64,000 bases of DNA, from NCBI GenBank assembly GCA_028023455.1, contig JAQFVV010000022.1, positions 7,955,100 through 8,019,099 of the forward strand. Reading direction: 5' to 3'. The stretch is from Epiperipatus broadwayi. Taxonomy: Eukaryota > Onychophora > Udeonychophora > Euonychophora > Peripatidae. Below, in pieces: positions 10,461-21,905 of the stretch. A program made the translations under genes and the position numbers. The number at the start of each line of letters is the position of its first letter. The stretch's first letter is position 1. The notes beneath the pieces are model-generated. The model made no database searches, was not told where the DNA came from, and was given only the letters and a program-made list of their open reading frames with translations.

Positions 10461-10625
10461 ATTATTTATCTTTTCAACATATATGTGTTCAAGTGTATCA
10501 GTATTATGAAATAGTGTGGAGAGTGGTGGGTGGGTCGTGTGAAAGTCTGTGTTCGTATACCCTTTATATTACATATATTGACACAGGTATATAATAAGCC
10601 TGTGTTTCAGTTAATAAAAAATAGG

Positions 10626-12572
10626 GTAATTGACTTATTATTAAAACAACAAATTAACATCCTTAATTAATCCATAAGACTTGGTAAACAATATTAATTA
10701 AATTTACCTCAAAAACAGATTTTTTTTCTAAAAACAAGTCTTAAATCTTCCTAATTAACATCCCCCTCCCCCCAAAAAAACGACAACAATACTTTCAATT
10801 TATTTTGCAATGGTATTATTTTTTAAAGTACTGATTTAGAGTTTTATTTATTTTATACAAATTCAGTCATAATTAAATAAAGAAATATAAGTACAGTTGA
10901 ATTCTGATGTTTTAATAAGATGTTTTAAATATTTTTTGTTTTTTCTTTTGTCGATATTATTTTAATATAAAGTACTGCATTTTTATCTGGGTAAATTAAA
11001 ATTTTTATACATACCAAAGCACTGATTGGACATTAGTTAAATAAAAATTGTTTTTGAGATAAGGTACACATTTTATAATTTATTATTAATACATTTTGCT
11101 GTTGCCTATGAACAATGTTATACTGAATAAAAATTGTATTTTTTGCCAATATTTTTGTGTTTATAATAAATCCCACCATTATCTTGTATGTAGCCGAAAT
11201 AAATTATGAGGCTATTGAGCAAAAATCAAACAAGCTAATGATATGTTGAATTAAATATTTCCATATATTGTTATGCTTATTTATTATCATTTGATCATAC
11301 AAGGTTTATTATTAATCTCTTACTATACAAAATATTTTTTTAATGAAAATAATTTAGATTTATGACGACATTTTTTGGGTACTTACGTATTAAACCTGCA
11401 ACATAGGAGAGATGGTATGCCTTTTCACATTTGTGATAAATATCTAACCTTGCAATTGTGTCATATAAACCTTGCAATCTCATCTGATCTCATCCAAGAA
11501 TGTGATAATAATGTCATTTATTGTCCAGATTTTGTTTGGACAAGTTCTTCTCAAAGGTTTCTTTTACTTCAGTGCTGATTTATTTTTCCAATTTTTTGAT
11601 TAATACTACAATTTTTTTAAAACAGTACAAAATGATAAATACATATCTGGAGTTTACCTGCTACTGAGATCAATGCAGTCGAGTATATCCACACTTCGGA
11701 TAAGCAATGGCATTGTAATGCTTGAGGATATAATAATAAAATAGGCCTTTGTAAGGGAACATAGTTGGAGGGTTCCAGAATTCCATTTTTGATGGTGATG
11801 TGATTTATTTTACAGCTGGGCTTGCAAATTAACATTCATAAAATGAGAAAAAAATAGAGCTTGGTTTAGCAGAGAAAAACATAAACTTGAAGGCCCTAAC
11901 AAAATTGTTGAAATTTACAAGAGCCTTTTGCAGACAAAAAAAGAAAAACAAACAAGCGGGACAAATTTTTTCAGAACAGCGGATGTTTGATGACTTGTGC
12001 AGGTAGATCGATGAGTCTTTTATTTTCATGATAGGACAATGCCTACTCTAATGAAAACCTTCAAATAAAATGAGGAGAAATCAACAATTTATTTAGACTG
12101 TTGGAAAGCCTATAAAACTGCTAAAGTATGAGCTGCCAGTTACTGACTATTTTCATGTGAATCACATGTTAAGTAAGCTTCTGTTTTGAAAATTTATTTT
12201 ATTTTAAGTCTCCATTTTGCAACAAAATTTTATCCACTTTAAAATAAAGTAGAACAGACAAATTTATTTTTTAATCATGACAATTCCTGCTATATATTAC
12301 ACGGTAAGTACCGTATGTTTTCATTTTAAATATTTTGTAATTTAGTGATTGTTTTGTCCGTATTTAGAGTAACATTTGGGAATTGGATAATGCTGTGTCA
12401 TATTTAATCTTTTTGTGTGAAATTAATATTTTTAGTATTGTTAAAAATGTACTTTTTTAGATTTATTTTGTGTAAAATTCATATTTTTAGTATTATTAGA
12501 AATTCATATTTTTAGTATTGTTAAGAATATACTTTTTTAGATTTAGTTTGTGCAATTACTGTCATGTCTTAG
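10626..12572. other. Mostly unique AT-rich DNA with one shared repeat
   Basis: The segment at about 11368-11440 (GGGTACTTACGTATTAAACC onward) matches the reverse complement of about 54560-54640, so it is a dispersed repeat. At 12430-12545 a short imperfect tandem repeat contains TACTTTTTTAGATTTA twice. The short open frames here encode nothing recognisable. Confidence 0.45.
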
Positions 12573-12772
12573 AGCTGCTACACTTTTTCACATACATATT
12601 TAGAGTGCTGATAACTTTGTAAATCTTGTGAAAATATTATATACACACGGTCCGTTTGGACAAATTTATTATTTTAAGTTTGTACAAGTTTCAGTGTATA
12701 CATTATTTGGTCAGATAATAAGTTAGAAAGTTATCAGCAGATTGATATGAATGTAAAAAGGTGTAGCAGGTC
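12573..12772. mobile_element. MITE-like inverted repeat
   Basis: The left arm (12573-12620, GAGCTGCTACAC then TTTTTCACATACAT) and the right arm (about 12725-12772) are inverted relative to each other, with roughly 50-base arms at about four-fifths identity and about 100 bases between. No coding. Target duplication and family are not determined. Confidence 0.5.
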
Positions 12773-15700
12773 TAATACATAAGTACCCATTTTTGCCTTG
12801 GGTAAAATTAACATTTAAGAAAATTTCAGTCAAAAATTGATTGAATGAATATAGTTTAGCTAATTAAAAATTTTAAACTTAATACTATGTTTTGATTACT
12901 GTATATTGAAACAGTCAGATCTAAGTTCGATCCTAGCTTCATGACATCTCACATGTAGCCCACTTCAAATCCTAGTACTAACCATGAATTTCGAATGCAA
13001 TGGGGCTTTATAAGTTCAATACACGCTAGTTTCATTAAAAAACAGTATTATATAAACGTGTGTCAAAACCAACTATTTTAATATTTAAACAAATCAATAT
13101 TATAAATAATTTCATGATAAATTTATTCATAAAAATGCATATGTTATAACTGTGTGGATTGTGCATATATATTTATAAATATTTAAATATATATATTCGT
13201 TATAAAGTTTCATTGCTTCAGAATGTTTTATTTTACTTTTAAACAGTTTGTTCAAATTTTAGTGATTAAAAGCTACATTGTTTCGATAAGCTTTCAGATT
13301 GTCCTTTCCCAAAAACAATGGGGAATTTTTATTAATTAGCAAAAAGATAATAATTTGAAATGTAAGGACGGTTCCTGATTAAAATCGTTTTTAGATTTAC
13401 AAATTCATTTTCTAATTAGAAAATGAATTCAAAGTTAATGAGTTTGAAAGTCTTATCGAAGGAATGTATCTAAAATCAATTGATAAAAAATTGTAACATT
13501 GATAAAGTAAAAAGTGTTAGCCTTAAGGCATCGAGAATCAGAAATAGGCGGGAAAGCAGAGGACAGTATAAATAGCCTGGAAAATTTTGGAGAGGGAGAA
13601 GCCATATTTGTTTTGAAAGAAGTGCTACTAGAAGCTACATGCATATTAAATTAAAAATCTTAACAGTGTCTCCATCATGGTGAGGGGCTAAACTTCAGGA
13701 GTCTGACTGCTGGACCCAAAGTCCCCAGAAGATCTTTAATGTAGCTGCTAAACTAAACTTTTTCCACACCAATCTTGCTGCCAAAAACCTAAAAGAATCA
13801 ATCAAAATGCTATTCAAATAATTTACAAAATGCGTGCCTACGTTTCAACCAAATCGGACTCTGCCGTGTAAACTAAGGAGCCAACCATGGAAGGAATGGT
13901 AACATTTCTTTAATGAACCATAACTTTCTGGCCAGTTTCCAAACTTTAATTTACACTATCTTTAAATTAAGTACTGTTAAAAGCTCTTCTCATTTCTTAA
14001 TGTATCAATCTGTATAAATAATTCTCATTTTTCTATCTCTAGTCTTTAAATTTAATATCTCTTAACTGTCCTTTCTTACGATGGTGGTCCATTTCATTAA
14101 CTGTATTATATATATTTATTGAATAATTATTTTGTCATTTATTTTTGATTATATGCCAGTAAAACTTCAACTCGATAATAATTTCTTTTGTTACACATAT
14201 CCCATGAAAATAATATAATATCAAGTTTTATAGTAATTTTTGCCATTGGAACTAATTTAAGACGGTTATATTAATTAGCGAGTTGAAGGATTTATACCAA
14301 TTTTGCTATTTTTATTAATGGCTAATAATAAATTTTTAGCTCAGTTTCTAACCTATGCCCCCGACTATTTTATCTAGTTTATTCATAATCTTAAAATGTT
14401 TTATTAAAGGTTGATAAAGAAAAGTAAATGAATATATTCTAATTCAAATTTTATGCTCAGGGAGGGCAGAATATTTAGGGTATGATTAATATAGTTATAT
14501 AATTGCATTAGTACCTTTAGTTAAAGCTTGACTTTAATTTAACCTGATCAGGTCATCATGTAGAGCATTCCTTATATAAAATGGGTTTTATTATTCAAAC
14601 ATGATGACTACCAAGTCATCATTTTCCAAACATTGCTGACATGTGCCATCTCCTGCCTCGTAAGCTTGTCATCGGTGATATTATTATTATTACTTTAATT
14701 ACCTAGGATCGTTTTTTATGTTGGAACACCAAAGGTTCATGGCTACAACCCAGCCTGGCTTCCCTTTGTTCTATGGATCCTTCATAGGGCATCAAAGACT
14801 TGTAAAATACAAGCCGCCCTACTATTTTCTCAAATCACCGACAAGCCATTATTTTTCATATTTATGTTTATAGCTCATAAGTCGTCAGTACCGTTTATTT
14901 CTCAGTTCCAGTAAAACCCGCTCTTATGCTCGTAAATCGTGATAAATTGATTTTATTAAAGTTGAACAAATTCATATTCATTTGTCATTAAATAAGTTCT
15001 TTAGTAAACATTAAAGTTATGCCCTAAATATTTATCATGCACTTCGTGAGTATTTATAAATGTGAAGATGAATCTCACATTCTTTTAAAATTAGAATAAT
15101 AATTTCTGTCAAAGCCAAATACCTTTATCTGCTTTTATTTACTTGTCGGGGCATAGATATATATAATCCTCCTATAATATTGCATAACAGTTATTGACAT
15201 ATAATAACGACTGTCATTCTTATTGTAAATTATAAAATTCCGTTTTAAAGACTAGAGATAATATATATATATAATATTAATCATAAAAGTTGAACAAATA
15301 TTTATTCTTATTAAACATTTTATCAACACATTTGGTTTTTAACTTTCTTTATTATTCAATAATTATTTTAATCTTAATGCTCGCTGTCTGTATTGGCAAC
15401 CCGAACACATACATATATGAGTTGACTTATACATATCCTTAGTTATTTTATTATATGTTATTAGAGTCAGATCAGGGGTCTCAGAGATCATCATCATCTG
15501 TTGAGCTAGTTTCTTGGTGCATAGTCATGTACCGTCGACATATGTGATCCACTGATTTGATCTGAGTTCGTGAGTTGGTTTGAATTCAGTTTGGTTCGAC
15601 TGAGTTTGAATCCGACTTTGCGGTTGGGTCTTGTTATTATGGAGTGGGTGGTCTTTCATCCGGTACAATATTATCTAAGTATATTTTTCATTGTAATGAA

Positions 15701-18700
15701 TAAAAATTGTACTTTTTCTTAATTTTTTCTATTTACAATTAAAGTCTTATTCATTTTGAATGTATTTTACATTCAAGTATGGATTGTTAAGGATACTGAA
15801 TAAAATAAGTTAAATATAGGAATAATATTTTAACTGTAAAATCAAAACCATTATTGTATATAATGACTAAACTTTGTGGCATGAATATTATCATGCTAGT
15901 TTCTGGGGATGTTCAATAGTCCATTTAAGAAAATGATGATTGTTTTTCCAGAATAAACAAAAAACTTGATTTTTTTTAAAAGTTTGTTGTAGTGAATAGT
16001 TGATTGTTAATAAAAATAGTGAATGTAAATTAATAAGACTTGCTATGGAAAATCTTTAAAGATCTATTGTATGTGGGAGAGGGTAATGAATTTATGATTT
16101 TTTTTGTTCATAATAATCCTTTTCAATAATGTTAAAATGTGCATTTATAAGACTTGTCTCATATGCCAACTAGATTAGCCAGGCCCTGTTGTCTGATATA
16201 ACAATCAAATGATCTATTACTTGAGAATTTATATAATGAAAGTGATAAAGCTGGTGGCTTGATCTAAGTTCAAGGCCTGCCACTTTACTACTGCAATAAA
16301 CCAAGCAGGGTGATTATTTAACGTTATTTGTTTATGACATATTCTTTTTACATATATTTTTTAATTTTTGCATAATGTTGCAATTCTCCCCTCCTCCCCG
16401 ATCTTTTTCATGATTTAAATTTAATATTTAATTATTGTCGAATTGTTTTTTAGAGAAATAAGTGATAAATCTTTATTGTTGTTTATTTGTCACCAAAGTC
16501 TTAATATAGCAACTTTTATATTTAATTAAATATTTTAGAAGGAGTAGGATTGGTTTTTAATACTCATAACTATAATAAAGTATCAATAAGATGTAAGACA
16601 GTCGCACTGTCTTTATCTGCACTCATTTCCTTAGTTGTTAGTAACGCTCTATTTCCTTTCACTTGTTTGTATTTTAAGCAATTTTGAAAACTTTAATGAT
16701 TTGCTTCAGTGAAACTTTATGATATTTTAAAAGTAAAAACATTTGAAAAATCTCATTTTATATTTAAATTTAAAAAAAAAAAGTAAGATAGAAAGATTAA
16801 CACTTATTACTATTCTATACACTTAATTCATCTTATTCAAAGGAGCCCAAATATATATATATGAATTATATTATCCGTGATATGAGACAATTCATATTAT
16901 AATTTTATAAATGAATTTCCTAAAAAAAATTTAAATTTTCTTTTTTATTATATTTGATTTAATATAAACTGGACAGTGAAGTGTTAAGACTTAGCAAGGA
17001 TTTATTTTATATATAATAAACACTTTAAGAGATTGTTGTAGCACTAAAATCTTTTGTAGAATACAATATTTTTATTTGCTTGATCAAACTGTTATTTGGT
17101 GGGCGGGATGATCAAAGTGATATTTGGCGGAAGGGATTCAAAACTCTTTATGGTTTGAGTCCATTACTATTAGTATTATAATAAATTATTTTAAAAATAT
17201 AATAGAATATAAATAAGCTATACAGATAAAATATCGTTAATCCAAATAACTATTATCGAAAAATTTCTATATTCAATCAAAACTTCAAAAATGAACTTTG
17301 AACATTTTACTATTATATATATATCCATTGATTATTAAAATTAAAAAAAATCAAGAAACATCCATTCTTGATATTCAAAAAACTTTACAAATCTAAAAAA
17401 AAAATCCTGGAATCAGGGATATCAAATTAATGGTAATTTACTTGTATATCTCATTCTAAAAGAATAGGGTAATCCAAGCCAGTTGAGGAGTTCACAGCCA
17501 ACCTAATTAATTTACCAATATTGATCAATAAATGGGTAAGAGCAACTCTATTGTAGTGCCATCTATAATAAGATCGAGTAAATAGGAGTTACCAAATTTT
17601 AGTGCATTTAAATTACCATTCCCAAAGCAGTTTTTGCTTTTACCAATGAGAAAGCTGAAAGTAATGCAGTTATGCATCTAACAACTATCTTTAATTTCAT
17701 TTTTACAATTCAAACATTGATTACTCATGCTTACCCATAGATAATACTTGAGTAGTAAGATGCTCCTTTTTTATCATATATTGTTTACTTTATTTTTAAA
17801 ATGAGTTAATTTTATTTTACTATATATAATAAATGAATACATATTGAATGAAAACAATATGCTTTATAATTAAAATGAGAATTTAATTAGTTGTCTTTAA
17901 TAATAACATTGATATATTTTGTTGACAAATCATTGTTTCTTGCTTGATTCTCAATATCAATACTTAAATGTATTAAGACATAGGAAAAAGGTCTTCAGTA
18001 ATGATCGTGCAGTTTGGATCTGTATTTCATTTAGGTTGTAGTGGATCTTATGAAGTAAATAAACCCTGTGCATTATAAGTCTTAATTATTTCCAGCAGTT
18101 ATTTTATGTCTCTGGAATATTACTTCTACCAGTACTCGTAAAACTATTGAATAGAAAAGCAATGTTTGCTTCTGGAAATTATTTTACATCTTTATAGCCA
18201 TATATAACTTAAAAGTGACAATGCAACTTTTATGTCTTTTTGTTAGCAATCAAAAAGATTTATGTCAATATTTTGATTAGTGGATTACTAGAGAGAGTTA
18301 ATTTTAAATTATTAAAAAAGATATAATAATAGAAAAGTTTATTTATCTAATTCACTTAATTTACAAATTATTTTAAAAGATCATACATGAGAATTGTTGA
18401 GAAATATTATAGTTCGGAAAACATAATACAATAATAGTAATATAGAAAGTTCCAGTAAGCGCTGTGAATGAATTTTGAGATGTGTCATCATTAGTAGATC
18501 ATTGTGCAACATTTGGGTTATATTATGCCTATTTAGTAAACTAGTCCATATCTCATTAAATATGATGTTTTTTTCAGTTTTACCAAATTGAATGGTTGGA
18601 GAAAAATTGATGTTAAACAGATGGTCACTACATATTCTAACAAGTGGTTTAATTTTTATTAATCAACAGAACAACTTCAACTAATCCATGACCATTATTT

Positions 18701-18784
18701 TCAATTGGTGTTTTTAGATTATTAAATAATACAAGTTTTGATTTTTTCCTCTGTAAATAATTATGTATATTTATTGATGTGCAA
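12773..18784. other. Long gene-poor interval
   Basis: Mostly AT-rich unique sequence. Points noted: a B-box-like AAGTTCGATCC at about 12920, probably a decayed tRNA-SINE. A perfect 28-base palindrome at 13402-13429. A GC-richer patch at 13660-13910 of unknown nature. A small inverted pair with GCTTGTC..GGTGAT at about 14662 and 14835-14848. A GC-richer patch at 15470-15670. No gene supported. Confidence 0.45.
13402..13429. repeat. Perfect 28-base palindrome
   Basis: AATTCATTTTCTAA and its exact reverse complement adjoin with no spacer. It could form a cruciform or RNA hairpin. No known site is recognised. Confidence 0.8.
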
Positions 18785-19029
18785 AAATTAAAAACCTAAA
18801 GCTAAACTAATCAATAAAATAATCAAAATTATCCAAAATTCACAACTCAACCAGACTAGCCAAAAATATATATACTCTAAAACATAACCAATAGTATCAC
18901 TGCTACAAGCAAACTTCTCAAGTGTAAAGAACTACCAAATAACAACATATTTAAACTAAACATTACCCACAATTCCACATACGTCCCATACACCCTTAAT
19001 ATTGAAATAACTTTTAAATCAGTTAATTG

Positions 19030-19190
19030 CTTTAGAATCATAAATTTTTAATAATAAAGATTCTTTAATTCTTTTTTTTATTTCATTTCTCTCAAAGAGT
19101 ACAACCTTAGCCTCATCAAAATTAATAGTGCCACCTATATCTTTTTCATGGATATATAAAGCAGAACTAAGATATTTATTTCTAACTCTA
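19030..19190 (-). pseudogene. GIY-YIG endonuclease C-terminal remnant (inverted arm)
   Basis: Minus-strand translation gives a stretch very like the plus copy: SALYIHEKD, then NFDEAKV, FERNEIKKRIKESLL and KIYD, ending in a stop after KAIN. It is a truncated coding scrap, presumably from the same parent element as the plus-strand copy. Confidence 0.55.
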
Positions 19191-19230
19191 CTTTAATGCA
19201 CCTTTGTATGTCAGAGTAGATTGAGCTTGA

Positions 19231-19464
19231 ATGAAAAAAAACCCACATAAAAGCAGGATTAGAAATAAATATATTAGTTCTGCTTTATATATCCATGAAA
19301 AAGATACAGCCAATCCTAGTAATTTTGATGAGGCTAAAAATATCTTCTTTGAGAGAAATGAAATAAAAAAAAGAATTAAAGAATCTTTATTATTAAAAAT
19401 TTATGATTTTGAAGCAATTAACCTATTTAAAAGTTATTTTAATATTAAGGGTGTGGGGGTGTAA
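19231..19464 (+). pseudogene. GIY-YIG endonuclease C-terminal fragment, Penelope-like
   Basis: A 77-codon open frame. Residues about 17-60 hold SALYIHEKD, NFDEAK, FERNEIKKRIKESLLLK. In Penelope-like elements the endonuclease end reads as a histidine region, then a phenylalanine-aspartate segment (F-D-x-x-K), then a lysine/arginine-rich helix ending K-R-x-x-x-E-S, whose glutamate belongs to the GIY-YIG active site. The GIY and YIG motifs and all of the reverse transcriptase are missing, so the product would not be an enzyme. The start codon is simply the first in-frame ATG and is probably not biological. Confidence 0.6.
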
Positions 19465-19650
19465 GTGGAATTGTGGGTAATGTTTAGTTTAAATATGTTA
19501 TTATTTTGTAGTTTTTTACATTTGAGAAGTTTGCTTGTAGCAGTGAAGCCATTGCTTGTGTTTTATATTTTATATGTTTTGGCCAGTCTTGTTGTATTGT
19601 AAATTTGAGATAATTTTAGTTATTGATGTGTGTTATTGCTGTAAGAAGCT

Positions 19651-20783
19651 GTAAGATGCACATATTGTTAAAAAGCCTTTGAGAATAGAATAAACTATTT
19701 AACTTTTGTTCTCAGGCAGCATTTAATTGGTATAAAAGTGAAAAATTTATTCAAAAAGTTATTGGTAATTAATTTATTAATTATTAAATTGGTTTTGATT
19801 ATTGAAATACATACTGGAATGTTAAGGAAGTTAATATGAACAACTATAAATACTGATAGAATATTTCTACTTGTTAATATATACCCAGCTGAAGATTTGT
19901 CTGTAATAGAATTGAATCAGCAATTCTTGGAAATTTTTTAAAAGAATTTCTCAATAATAAAGATGTTAGATATTCTTTTGGTAATTATAATATCATTATT
20001 AACATAAGCAAGTATATTTATCTCTATATTTATCCTTCTTCTTAGAAGTAGAATAAATATCTAATAATAAAAACACATTCCTCTCTTATGAGAGAATCAA
20101 TGAAAAAGCAAATAAATTAGAACAAAGAAGATATCCTTGGACAATGCCTTTCATAATCTGATATATTGGTGAAAGTCTTATAAAGTTGCTTGTCACTTTG
20201 CTCTATTTCCACATATAAAAGTTTAATTTTCTGTGATAACATTAGATATCTCTTTATTTAGATAACAATGATTAATATGCTCAAAAGCAGTTTTAAAATG
20301 AATCTTTATTGTAATTATATCTGACAGATGATCTTTTTTGAATGTGTCACAATTTTATGGTATGCCAATATTACATGATGAATATATCTTTCAGAGATAG
20401 AATAATGGATGAGCAATTGTTTAGTGGCAAAAATTTATGTAATAATAACTCTCCTATTCACATACTCCCTAATTAGTAAGTTAAAGAAATTTAACAAGTG
20501 ATTAGCTAACAGATTGGCTATTTTGTGGGTTGTTGGAATGTGTCTACTCTGAAATTATTTTGTCTCATCATCAGAGTTGCTGGAATCTTTTTATTTCACA
20601 TTTTCATATCTCAACTCACTGTTTGTGTTTCAGAATTATTATTGTTTTTATTTTTTGTGTTTCGTCCTTTTTTTTTCTTAATTGAACTTTTTTTTTTAGT
20701 ATGATTTCTCATATTTCTCAAAGAATAGTTCAAATGATGATGTATTGACTTAGTAGGAGTGTTTGTTGATTTCTTGAGTTTAG
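19651..20783. other. AT-rich non-coding DNA
   Basis: No gene or defined element recognised. Confidence 0.5.
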
Positions 20784-21706
20784 TTAAACTATAGAAAGTT
20801 GTAATTGTTTATTAAGCACACAGGAAGTATATGTAAATACTTTTAAGATAGGCTTTAACCTGTATCAAATGTGCCTTGAAATTTTTATAATAGTCAAGCA
20901 ATATCTTTATTTTGCCAAGAGAGGGACCTCTCAAACCACCACACAAGATAGTGACTTTTATAAAGATAAGAGTGGCTGTCTTGTCTTTAACCTAACTTTA
21001 TACTTATATATGCCAATATGAAGCCTTTTGATTTGGGAGCATGAAGTTGTTGTTCTCTCCGCTGCTTAAATCCACTATTTCCTATACAAATTAACATTCG
21101 TAAAATCTTGTGATTTACGAGTTAATATTATGATCTTTATACTGGAATTATATAAACTATTGTAAAGTTGTAATTATTTATTTAATGCACAGGAAGTATA
21201 TGTAAATACTTTTAAGACAGGCTTTAACCTGTATCAAATGTGCCTTGAAATTTTAATAATAGTTAAGCAATATCTTTATTTTGCCAATAGAGGGACCTAT
21301 TATAAAAATTTCAAGGCACATTTGATACAGGTTAAAGCTTATCTTAAAAATATTTACATATACTTCCTGTGTGCTTAATAAATAATTACAACTTTACAAT
21401 AGTTTATATATTTCAGTATAAAGATCGTAATATTAACTCTTAATTTGCAAGATTTTGTGAGTGTTAATTTGTATAGGAAACAGCTTCATGTTCCCAAATC
21501 AATATGCTTCAGATTGGCCTATATAAATGGAAAGTTAGGTTAAAGATAAGATAACTGTTTTTATCTTTATAAAAGTCACTATCTTGTGTCATGGTTTGAG
21601 AGATCCCTCTATCGGCAAAATAAAGATATTGCTTGACTATTATAAAAATTGCAAGGCACATTTGATACAGGTTAAAGCCTGTCTTAAAAGTATTTAAACT
21701 ATGGAA
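20784..21706 (+). mobile_element. Family 4 direct-plus-inverted mosaic insertion
   Basis: Direct unit 1 (about 20789-21155) is followed by a partial direct unit 2 (21156-21297; period about 367) and then an inverted copy (21298-21693). Shared landmarks are GGAAGTATATGTAAATACTT and TATCAAATGTGCCTTGAAAT. TTAAACTATRGAA at 20784-20796 recurs at 21694-21706 with one mismatch, a likely target duplication. No hammerhead core and no coding were found. The architecture is the same as families 1 and 2. Confidence 0.65.
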
Positions 21707-21760
21707 GAAAGTGGATTGATATCATTTTGAAATGTTTTGATTTCTTGTGTTTTTTTGAAG

Positions 21761-21905
21761 GATGGCTCACTTGGTTAGAGCATTATCTTAAAATTCAATA
21801 GCCATGCTAGTACTGGCACTGATTAAGCCAGAACACCTGAAGAAGAGGAGAAAATAATACCTCTAAAAACATTGTGAATATTCTAACCTGTATGCTATTA
21901 CTAAC
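21761..21905 (+). mobile_element. tRNA-headed SINE-like element with HHR-like body
   Basis: It opens with a strong tRNA A-box region, TGGCTCACTTGGTTAGAGC. About 75 bases on comes CTGAAGA (21837-21843), a GAGG/CCTC stem with an 11-base loop, and AAAAC where a hammerhead needs GAAAC. The G-to-A change and unclear stems I and III make it a vestige at best. It differs in sequence from the other SINE family. Confidence 0.4.

Larger units (their letters stand above)
9893..10625 (+). mobile_element. Family 1 HHR element, inverted dimer with 13-base target duplication
   Basis: An identical 13-base repeat AATAAAAAATAGG at 9893-9905 and 10613-10625 bounds a 707-base insertion. The left part (about 9912-10152) is a minus-strand, 5'-truncated copy B. 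The right part (about 10153-10606) is a longer plus-strand copy C. C has an additional 5' segment (10155-10310) that also occurs in the element at 36771-37210. Both parts were therefore probably integrated together. The arrangement matches the truncated-inverted-copy habit of Penelope-like elements. Confidence 0.78.
18785..19650 (+). mobile_element. Penelope-like retroelement remnant, foldback arrangement
   Basis: The left arm (about 18785-19165, minus) and right arm (about 19245-19650, plus) are inverted copies of one sequence around a roughly 80-base centre. Shared landmarks include CACTGCTACAAGCAAACTTC and the stretch encoding the endonuclease end. Both arms carry coding similarity to the C-terminal part of a GIY-YIG endonuclease as found in Penelope-like elements. 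The 5' reverse transcriptase part is absent. Clear target duplications were not found. Confidence 0.65.

Noticed and set aside
14662-14848. Small inverted pair that could be a MITE
   Set aside because: Arms of about 13-16 bases with a mismatch gap are too short to support an element.
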